Shown here: positions 1 to 4,767 of the stretch, in pieces
How positions within the stretch are numbered: the first letter of the stretch is position 1
Layout of the letters: every line of letters starts with the position of its first letter
From: Sphingobacteriaceae bacterium
Lineage (GTDB): Bacteria; Bacteroidota; Bacteroidia; B-17B0; Aurantibacillaceae
NCBI GenBank assembly: GCA_025360355.1
Contig: JANYCL010000163.1
Coordinates: forward strand, 1 to 7,223
Direction: 5' to 3'
DNA length: 7,223 bases
Program-made: the position numbers and the translations under genes
Notes under the pieces: generated by a model
Seen by the model: only the letters and a program-made list of their open reading frames with translations
Database searches by the model: none
What the model was told of the DNA's origin: nothing

Positions 1-232
1 AGAAGAGATCGCAAATGTTGACATGGATGAGAATCAAACCATCATTTGCATTGTTGGCAGCGTTCCAAAAGATGCGGCGGGTTATGGTTATAAAGTTTTA
101 GAAGCGTTGAAAGACATTCCTTTAAGAATGGTTTCTTATGGCGGAAGTCAGAACAATATTTCTGTATTGATCGACTCCAAATTAAAAAAAGACGCATTAA
201 TGGCTCTCAACAAAGGATTATTTAATTATTAA
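1..232 (+). CDS. Aspartate kinase, C-terminal ACT-domain end (5' partial)
   Basis: Partial gene entering from the left edge. The frame is open from base 2 (EEIANVDMDENQ...), so the ATG at 23 is an internal Met and not a start. About 76 residues are visible. The segment GSVPKDAAGYGYKVLEAL followed by IPLRMVSYGGSQNNISVLI matches the last ACT regulatory domain of aspartokinases, where a [IV]-x-M-[IV]-S-x-G-[GS]-S-x-x-N-[IV]-S core binds the amino-acid effector. The enzyme phosphorylates aspartate in the cytoplasm, the first step toward lysine, diaminopimelate, threonine and methionine. The catalytic kinase domain lies outside the window, so a fusion such as kinase plus homoserine dehydrogenase cannot be fully excluded, although the C-terminal stop here argues for a stand-alone kinase. 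The stop is 8 nt upstream of lysA, which implies co-transcription and a shared role in lysine/peptidoglycan precursor supply. Confidence 0.85.
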   Translation, partial: EEIANVDMDENQTIICIVGSVPKDAAGYGYKVLEALKDIPLRMVSYGGSQNNISVLIDSKLKKDALMALNKGLFNY

Positions 233-240
233 ACGGCTTT

Positions 241-1395
241 ATGTTTTCGAAAGATATAATACAAAAATTTGAAAAACTGCCAACGCCGTTTTATTATTAC
301 GATATTGGTTTGCTTACTAAAACTTTGGAAGAAGTTAAGAAGCAATTCACCAAACATAATTTTCATGTGCATTACGCGCTGAAAGCAAATTCAAATCCGA
401 AGATCTTAAAATTAATTCAGTCTTATGGTTTAGGAGCAGATTGTGTGAGTGGTAATGAAGTAAAACGCGCGACAGAATGTAATTTTACAAAAGATAAAAT
501 TGTTTTTGCAGGCGTTGGAAAAAGCGATGCGGAAATAAATTATGCTTTAGAAAAAGATATTTTATGTTTTAATGTGGAGAGTTTGCAGGAACTGGAAGTG
601 ATGAATGAATTGGCGAAGAAAAAAAATAAAACCGCATCAATTGCATTACGCATTAATCCAAACGTTGATGCTTACACGCATAAATATATTACCACAGGAT
701 TAGAAGAAAATAAATTCGGGATCAATCCTTACGAGTTTGACCAGGTTATTGAATTGCTGAAAAAACTTCCCAACTTAAAATTAATTGGTTTGCATTTTCA
801 TATCGGTTCACAAATAACTGATCTGAATCCATTCAAAAAATTATGTCAGCGTGTAAATGAGATCAATCATTGGTTCTTACAAAAAGGATTTGATCTGAAA
901 ATTATAAATGTTGGCGGCGGACTCGGTGTTAATTATAAAGAACCCGAAAAAGAAAACATCGTTAGCTTCGAAAATTTCTTTAATGTGTTCAAAGAGTTTT
1001 TAGAGGTAAGACCAGGTCAGGAAGTACATTTTGAATTAGGCCGTGCCATTGTCGCTCAATGTGGTTCTTTAATATCGCGGGTTCTTTATATTAAGAAAGC
1101 GATAAATACCAATTTCGCCATTTTGGATGCCGGCATGACAGAATTGATCCGTCCGGCCCTTTATCAAGCCTATCATAAAATTGAAAATTTGAGCTCCTCA
1201 GGCAAGATTCTTAAATATGATATAGTTGGCCCTATTTGCGAAAGCAGCGATTGCTTCGGAAAGGCAATGGAACTACCTGAAACACAGCGAAATAATATAA
1301 TTGCCATTCGAAGTGCAGGCGCTTATGGAGAGGTTATGACCTCAGGATATAATTTAAGGGACAAAGTAACCCAGTTTTACTCCGACGAGATATAG
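241..1395 (+). CDS. lysA: Diaminopimelate decarboxylase LysA
   Basis: 384 residues, close to the usual 390-420 of this fold-type III PLP enzyme. It decarboxylates meso-diaminopimelate to L-lysine in the cytoplasm, the last step of lysine synthesis. Visible motifs: the PLP-binding lysine K48 in HYALKANSNP (residues 44-53), HFHIGSQ (185-191), the phosphate-binding NVGGGLG (223-229), ELGR (265-268, where many homologues have EPGR), the substrate-binding RPALY (304-308), the active-site Cys in GPICESSD (330-337, C333), and AYGEVMTSGYN (361-371) near the C-terminus. The ATG at 241 is taken as start because it follows the aspartokinase stop by 8 nt and gives a normal N-terminus; no Shine-Dalgarno is present. 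Translational proximity to aspartokinase places first and last pathway steps in one transcript. No intrinsic terminator is visible after the stop before the rpmB promoter. Confidence 0.96.
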   Translation: MFSKDIIQKFEKLPTPFYYYDIGLLTKTLEEVKKQFTKHNFHVHYALKANSNPKILKLIQSYGLGADCVSGNEVKRATECNFTKDKIVFAGVGKSDAEINYALEKDILCFNVESLQELEVMNELAKKKNKTASIALRINPNVDAYTHKYITTGLEENKFGINPYEFDQVIELLKKLPNLKLIGLHFHIGSQITDLNPFKKLCQRVNEINHWFLQKGFDLKIINVGGGLGVNYKEPEKENIVSFENFFNVFKEFLEVRPGQEVHFELGRAIVAQCGSLISRVLYIKKAINTNFAILDAGMTELIRPALYQAYHKIENLSSSGKILKYDIVGPICESSDCFGKAMELPETQRNNIIAIRSAGAYGEVMTSGYNLRDKVTQFYSDEI

Positions 1396-1416
1396 TTTTT
1401 AATATACCTCTTCCTT

Positions 1417-1447
1417 TTTGCATGTTTAGCTTATTGTTGTATATTTG
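1417..1447 (+). promoter_or_regulatory. Bacteroidota-type sigma-ABfr promoter for rpmB operon
   Basis: A -33 element TTTG at 1417-1420 and a -7 element TATATTTG at 1440-1447 are separated by 19 nt. This matches every fixed position of the housekeeping consensus known for Bacteroides/Flavobacterium (TTTG, about 19 nt, TAnnTTTG). Transcription would start around 1451-1454, giving a leader of about 30 nt before the rpmB ATG at 1484. It lies in the only intergenic gap between lysA and rpmB. The TSS is inferred. Confidence 0.75.
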
Positions 1448-1483
1448 CATCCCTTTTTGAGGGGAAAACTAAAGAATCAGAAT

Positions 1484-1723
1484 ATGTCACGTATTTGTCA
1501 AATAACAGGAAAAAAGGCGATGGGCGGTAATAAAGTATCGCACTCTAATGCAAAATCTCGCCGTCAGTTTAAAGTGAATTTAAAACGTAAAAAGTTTTTT
1601 GTTCCTGAAACTAATGAATGGGTTACACTTCGTGTATCTACATCAGCATTAAAAAACATTAATAAATTAGGCATTTATGCTTGTTTAAAAGCAGCTAAAG
1701 AAAACGGCATTTACACAGCATAA
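1484..1723 (+). CDS. rpmB: 50S ribosomal protein L28 (bL28)
   Basis: 79 residues, normal for Bacteroidota bL28. The N-terminus SRICQITGKKAMGGNKVSHS and the region NEWVTLRVSTSALKNINKLG are diagnostic of the family; only one Cys occurs in the N-terminal region, so this is the zinc-free form. It is a small basic protein of the large ribosomal subunit. The start is set at ATG 1484 (MSRICQ). An in-frame TTG at 1445 would add 13 residues, but it lies inside the promoter -7 box, the added sequence (MHPFLRGKLKNQN) is not family-like, and the mRNA should begin downstream of it. It is the first gene of a tight block with rpmG (18 nt downstream). The leader AATCAGAA just before the ATG recurs before rpmG. 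Confidence 0.96.
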   Translation: MSRICQITGKKAMGGNKVSHSNAKSRRQFKVNLKRKKFFVPETNEWVTLRVSTSALKNINKLGIYACLKAAKENGIYTA

Positions 1724-1741
1724 TTATAAAAATCAGAAAAG

Positions 1742-1924
1742 ATGGCACGTAGTAAAAATAGAATTCAGGTTATTTTAGAATGTACTGAGCATAAAGAGAG
1801 CGGTAAACCCGGCACTTCTCGCTACATCACAACTAAAAATAAAAAGAACACACCTGACCGTATTGAATTAAAAAAATATAATTCAGTATTGAAAAAAATG
1901 ACTGTTCACAAAGAAATTAAATAA
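1742..1924 (+). CDS. rpmG: 50S ribosomal protein L33 (bL33)
   Basis: 60 residues, the typical length for Bacteroidota bL33. The sequence VILECTEHKESG-KPGTSRY followed by ITTKNKKNTPDRIELKKYN and the C-terminal TVHKEIK are strongly characteristic. Only a single Cys is present (ECTEH), so this is the zinc-independent (C-minus) version rather than the four-Cys ribbon. The protein sits in the large subunit near the E site. It lies 18 nt after rpmB and 18 nt before the next small gene. The leader is A-rich (AATCAGAAAAG-ATG) with no Shine-Dalgarno. Co-transcription from the rpmB promoter is inferred from the spacing. Confidence 0.97.
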   Translation: MARSKNRIQVILECTEHKESGKPGTSRYITTKNKKNTPDRIELKKYNSVLKKMTVHKEIK

Positions 1925-1942
1925 CCTTTAAAATAAAGAACA

Positions 1943-2095
1943 ATGGCAAAGAAGGTAGTTGCAACATTAAAAAGCGGAAAAGGTAAAGATTTTACCAAAG
2001 TAATTAAGATGGTAAAATCGCCTAAAGGTGCTTATGCTTTCCGTGAAGAGATCGTACACAACGATCATATCGCAGATTTTTTAAAATCTAAATAA
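1943..2095 (+). CDS. DUF4295 family small basic protein, probable ribosomal protein bL38
   Basis: A 50-residue ORF: ATG at 1943, TAA at 2093-2095. It begins MAKKVVATLKSGKGKDFTKV and continues with IKMVKSPKGAYAFREEIVHN before ending in FLKSK. Lysine-rich and without cysteine or membrane segment. The VIKMVKSPK-GAYAFxExIVHND core is what I recognise as DUF4295, a Bacteroidota family almost always placed directly after rpmG. The phylum-specific large-subunit protein bL38, described from the Flavobacterium johnsoniae ribosome structure, is, as I recall, this family; that identity is from memory and should be confirmed. The gene is 18 nt downstream of rpmG and precedes a putative terminator, so it is the last gene of the rpmB transcript unless there is readthrough into ftsY. 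It is short enough to be missed by length-filtered gene callers. Confidence 0.9.
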   Translation: MAKKVVATLKSGKGKDFTKVIKMVKSPKGAYAFREEIVHNDHIADFLKSK

Positions 2096-2113
2096 CATTA
2101 AAACAAAACATTT

Positions 2114-2154
2114 AAGATTTCTTTCTCTAGAAAAAGGGAAAGAAATTTTTATTT
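2114..2154 (+). terminator. Putative intrinsic terminator after the rpmB-rpmG-DUF4295 genes
   Basis: An 11-bp inverted repeat, ATTTCTTTCTC (2117-2127) and GGGAAAGAAAT (2136-2146), with 10 Watson-Crick pairs and one G-U pair closes an 8-nt A-rich loop (2128-2135). It is followed directly by TTTT-A-TTTT (2147-2155). The flanking AAG can extend the stem into the T-run. The stem is not GC-rich, so termination may be partial and ftsY, starting 15 nt later, could still be reached by readthrough. I see no good TTTG/TAnnTTTG promoter for ftsY in the gap, which favours partial readthrough. Confidence 0.55.
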
Positions 2155-2169
2155 TAAGCCAGTTCTAAA

Positions 2170-3129
2170 ATGGGATTCTTCTCCAATTTATTCAGTAAAG
2201 AGAACAAGGAAAGTCTTGACCAGGGTTTATCAAAGACCAAAGAAAGTTTTTTTGGTAAAATTGCAAAAGCTGTCGCCGGAAAAAGTACTGTTGATGCTGA
2301 AGTACTCGATGATCTTGAAGAAGTTTTAATTAGCGGTGATGTTGGCGTAAGCACAACCATCAAAATAATTAAACGCATTGAAGAACGCATTGCCCGCGAT
2401 AAATATGTTTCTACTTCTGAATTAAATACCGTTCTGCGGGAAGAAATTGCTTCACTGTTAAACGAAAATAATTCAGCGAACGTAATTGATTTCAAAGCCA
2501 CACTCCCCAAAAAACCTTACGTTATTATGGTTGTTGGTGTGAACGGTGTTGGTAAAACAACTACCATCGGCAAATTAGCTTATCAATTTAAACAAGCCGG
2601 AAAAACTGTTGTATTAGGTGCAGCAGATACTTTTAGAGCAGCGGCCGTTGAACAGCTTACTATTTGGAGTCAGCGTGTTGAAGTTGACATTGTTTCTCAA
2701 GGTATGGGTGCAGATCCCGCAAGTGTTGCTTTTGATACTTTAAGCAGCGCAAAATCAAAAGATGCTGATGTTGTTATTATTGATACCGCAGGACGTTTAC
2801 ACAACAAAGTTAATTTGATGAACGAATTAACTAAGATCAAAAATGTAATGAAAAAGGTATTGCCCGATGCGCCTCATGAAGTTCTTTTGGTATTAGATGG
2901 CAGCACCGGACAAAACGCTGTTGAACAATGCAGACAATTTACCGCGGCCACGGATGTTACAGCTTTAGCCGTTACAAAATTAGATGGTACTGCTAAAGGC
3001 GGTGTTGTTATTGGGATCAGTGATGAGTTTAAAATTCCTGTTAAATATATTGGTGTCGGTGAAAAAATGACCGACCTACAATTGTTTAATGCACCCGAGT
3101 TTGTGGATAGTCTTTTTAATAAGGCTTAG
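2170..3129 (+). CDS. ftsY: Signal recognition particle receptor FtsY
   Basis: 319 residues. SRP GTPase that docks the SRP-ribosome-nascent chain complex at the inner membrane for co-translational insertion. An N domain (about 20-100) is followed by a G domain (about 115-319): P-loop GVNGVGKTT (123-131), DTFRAAA (153-159), DTAGR (205-209), TKLDGTAKGG (269-278) and the closing GVGEKMTDLQLF (296-306). The loop and C-terminus are FtsY-like rather than Ffh-like: there is no Met-rich M domain. The N-terminus MGFFSNLFSK is short and Phe-rich and may be the membrane-targeting amphipathic helix; the long acidic A domain of E. coli FtsY is absent, as in many short FtsY proteins. The leader TTCTAAA-ATG has no Shine-Dalgarno. 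It sits behind the ribosomal-protein genes, linking ribosome synthesis and protein targeting. Confidence 0.97.
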   Translation: MGFFSNLFSKENKESLDQGLSKTKESFFGKIAKAVAGKSTVDAEVLDDLEEVLISGDVGVSTTIKIIKRIEERIARDKYVSTSELNTVLREEIASLLNENNSANVIDFKATLPKKPYVIMVVGVNGVGKTTTIGKLAYQFKQAGKTVVLGAADTFRAAAVEQLTIWSQRVEVDIVSQGMGADPASVAFDTLSSAKSKDADVVIIDTAGRLHNKVNLMNELTKIKNVMKKVLPDAPHEVLLVLDGSTGQNAVEQCRQFTAATDVTALAVTKLDGTAKGGVVIGISDEFKIPVKYIGVGEKMTDLQLFNAPEFVDSLFNKA

Positions 3130-3175
3130 GTTTTCCGATTTTTTTTATTAATATCGTAGTGCAAAACTCTTACAC

Positions 3176-4339
3176 ATGAAAAATCTTTTGATCCTTTTCT
3201 TCAGCGTTATTTGTTTAATGATGGCTGCACAAGATGCGCCTGTTTACGATGAAATGGTATTCGACTCCGATTCGATGGCCAAAGCTTTCAAGCCTGTTGG
3301 GAAAAATTATATCGTTCTTAAATCGAAACGTGGTGCCGACGGCATGCCAAAAACCTCAAGTGGTGATTCGATAAAAGCATTGAATATTACAGATATCGTT
3401 CTGGTGTATACAGAAAATGAAGCGAGCAATCTTGCAACACGCGATGTTGCAAACCGCGAACGTTGGGAAAATTTAATTAAGACCTATCCTGAATATTTTA
3501 AAGAGAGTCCGAGTTTATTAAATACTTGTCAGTGTGTTATTGGCGGTGATGCTGAAGCTTTAAAAAAGACTCAAGGTTTTTATGTTTTCATTGGAGGAAA
3601 ACAAGAAGCTCCGGAACCAAAAACTGTAGCTAAAAAAGAAGAAGCAAAACCTGTAGCGAAAAAAGAAGAACCAAAAGTTGAGAAAAAGAAAGAGGAGAAA
3701 TTAAAAGAGGAAAAACCTAAGAAGGAAGAAAAAGTAAAAGAAGAAAAGGTTGCTAAAAAAGAAGAGCCAAAAGAGGAAAAAGTAAAAGAAGAAAAGCCTA
3801 AGAAAGAAAAAAAGGTTAAGGAAGAAAAACCAAAAGAAGAAGTAACGAAAAAAGAAGAACCGAAAGAGGAACCTGTAGTTGAACAACCTGTAGTTGCTAA
3901 AGTTAAAAAAACAGGTTATGCAGCTCCTAAAAAAGCAAAAGATGCTAAAGTTTGTCGCCCACCTTGTTACGACGGAGGTGATGAAGGTTTGAATAATTTT
4001 CTGAAAGAAGCTATTGTATTAACTAAAAAACAAAAACGTCATAGTGGAGATCTGGAAGCAACAGTTACTCTTATGTTAAATTTCGATGGGGCTATTAAGA
4101 AAACCATTCTTCTTTGTTTAGATGAAGAATTTAAGAAGCAAGTTGAAGATGCCGTTAAACAAATGGATCTTTGGAACCCTGCTGTTAAAGGTGGCATTAC
4201 AATTAAATCTCAAGTGAAACTTGTTTTAAAATACGATAACTCAACTAAATCAATAAAACCTTTTGAAACTGTTATTACACCGCGCCCTGCACCGAAATGT
4301 ACAGAGTGTTTGGATGACAGTCAGGTTTTTCCGCAATAA
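3176..4339 (+). CDS. Exported protein with Lys/Glu/Pro linker and TonB C-terminal-like domain, function unknown
   Basis: 387 residues. Residues 1-19 form a signal peptide (MKN, hydrophobic LLILFFSVICLMMAA, probable cleavage after AAQ), so the protein is probably periplasmic; there is no convincing lipobox. Residues 27-142 form a domain I do not recognise, with a CxC (C118, C120). Residues about 144-243 are a Lys/Glu/Pro/Val linker without aromatic residues, with an internal duplication. After CRPPC (260-264), residues 290-353 read GDLEATVTLMLNFDGAIKKT ... QVEDAVKQMDLWNPAVKGG ... SQVKLVLKY, which fits the TonB C-terminal pattern (beta strand with DG turn, helix, W-x-P-x-x-x-G turn, last strand). 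A Cys pair (CTEC, 375-378) closes the protein. Canonical TonB keeps its N-terminal anchor, while here the helix looks cleavable, so energy transduction is uncertain; a structural or envelope role is equally possible. The stop abuts the convergent gene with no gap. Confidence 0.75.
   Translation: MKNLLILFFSVICLMMAAQDAPVYDEMVFDSDSMAKAFKPVGKNYIVLKSKRGADGMPKTSSGDSIKALNITDIVLVYTENEASNLATRDVANRERWENLIKTYPEYFKESPSLLNTCQCVIGGDAEALKKTQGFYVFIGGKQEAPEPKTVAKKEEAKPVAKKEEPKVEKKKEEKLKEEKPKKEEKVKEEKVAKKEEPKEEKVKEEKPKKEKKVKEEKPKEEVTKKEEPKEEPVVEQPVVAKVKKTGYAAPKKAKDAKVCRPPCYDGGDEGLNNFLKEAIVLTKKQKRHSGDLEATVTLMLNFDGAIKKTILLCLDEEFKKQVEDAVKQMDLWNPAVKGGITIKSQVKLVLKYDNSTKSIKPFETVITPRPAPKCTECLDDSQVFPQ
3692..3871 (+). 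repeat. Internal tandem duplication in Lys/Glu/Pro linker coding region; purine-rich tract
   Basis: Two adjacent near-copies encode EEKLKEEKPKKEEKVKEEK (residues 173-191) and EEKVKEEKPKKEKKVKEEK (200-218); each is followed by a KKEEPK-EE tail (second copy with a PKEEVT insertion). The plus strand is almost all purine (AAA/AAG/GAA/GAG codons) with sparse C/T. Synonymous differences between copies show that the duplication is not brand new. Such a linker is expected to be extended and rich in charged residues, able to span the periplasm. Confidence 0.8.
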
Positions 4340-4699
4340 TTACTTAGATTCTTTGCGCTTTACAATAAGCACCATTTCTTTATCCAATAATAAATAACCG
4401 AACTCGTAGCAATACAAGTAAGAATGGTTATTTTTTGTGATGATATTATTGGTGTAATATTTAAAATTAAATCCTTTATCCACTAGTTTTTGTTTAGGGA
4501 GCGTGGTAGTCTCGCCTTTTAGATTTTCCTCAAGGATGCGGCGGTTCTTGCGCAAAATATTATTTACGTTGCGTACATAATTAGTTGTATCGCTGTTAAT
4601 TTTATTATTGTAGGAATTACGGCAAATATCGTTACAGAATTTTTTATCTGAACGGCCTTTAATGGTTTCACCACAATCTATACAAACTTTCTTTTCCAT
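4340..4699 (-). CDS. Conserved small Zn-ribbon-like protein, function unknown
   Basis: 119 residues, cytoplasmic by absence of any signal or membrane segment. The N-terminus has a four-Cys cluster C6-x2-C9 ... C22-x3-C26 within KVCIDCGETIKGRSDKKFC and NDICRNSYNN, consistent with a treble-clef/zinc-ribbon like the DUF2116 group. It is followed by a basic helix-prone stretch NVNNILRKNRRILEENL (44-60) and a C-terminal part with many aromatics (FNFKYYTNN, SYLYCYEFGYLLLDKE) that resembles a small beta domain. I recall similar hypothetical proteins with the SDKKFCxxxCRNxYNN motif across Bacteroidota; no function is known to me. The basic segment could bind nucleic acid, which is inference. Start ATG at 4699; 59 nt separate it from the upstream epimerase stop, and that gap contains an inverted repeat, so it may be a separate transcript. 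Its stop codon directly abuts the stop of the convergent TonB-like gene. Confidence 0.8.
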   Translation of the reverse strand: MEKKVCIDCGETIKGRSDKKFCNDICRNSYNNKINSDTTNYVRNVNNILRKNRRILEENLKGETTTLPKQKLVDKGFNFKYYTNNIITKNNHSYLYCYEFGYLLLDKEMVLIVKRKESK

Positions 4700-4711
4700 T
4701 CTAGTTTTTAA

Positions 4712-4767
4712 AACCCGTTGGATTTATTTAAAATATTAATTTTAATACAACCATAATCCTACGGGTT
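4712..4767 (-). terminator. Inverted repeat around the epimerase stop codon, possible terminator or attenuator
   Basis: Plus-strand arms AACCCGTTGGATT (4712-4724) and AATCCTACGGGTT (4755-4767) are complementary at 12 of 13 positions. The 30-nt interior holds a further 7-bp stem, TTAAAAT (4728-4734) and ATTTTAA (4739-4745). Read on the minus strand, the first arm overlaps the last sense codons and TAG stop of the epimerase gene, and the second arm ends in GGGTTTT followed by AAAAA, 12 nt before the Zn-ribbon ATG. The U-run is only four long, so strong intrinsic termination is uncertain; attenuation, RNA 3'-end protection or a bidirectional signal are alternatives. Confidence 0.5.

Noticed and set aside
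1033..1044. ELGR in LysA where many homologues have EPGR
   Set aside because: As far as I recall this is a regular variant in Bacteroidota LysA, and all other active-site motifs are intact, so it does not suggest a changed enzyme.
1450..1465. Short TCCC...GGGA hairpin in the rpmB leader as a possible ribosomal-protein binding leader
   Set aside because: Only about 4 bp with an 8-nt loop in a leader of about 30 nt; too small to claim autoregulation.
1445..1483. TTG-initiated N-terminal extension of L28 (13 extra residues)
   Set aside because: It overlaps the -7 promoter element, lacks family similarity, and the ATG at 1484 gives the standard MSRIC start.
2154..2510. Minus-strand 118-codon open frame opposite the start of ftsY
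   Set aside because: Ser/Leu-rich low-complexity translation, fully inside a certain gene on the other strand, no recognisable motif.
3126..3156. Possible promoter for the TonB-like gene: TTAG, 19 nt, TAATATCG
   Set aside because: Spacing is right but only 3 of 4 and 4 of 6 fixed positions match, and the first element overlaps the ftsY stop; too weak to annotate.
3211..3214. Cys13 of the TonB-like protein as a lipobox cysteine
   Set aside because: Preceding residues S-V-I do not fit the L-[AS]-[GA]-C pattern, and the hydrophobic core continues past the Cys, so a normal signal peptide is more likely.
3701..3886. Open frame on the minus strand encoding a Phe/Leu-rich 61-residue peptide
   Set aside because: It is the antisense image of the purine-rich Lys/Glu codons; composition is an artefact of the repeat and there is no start context or family likeness.
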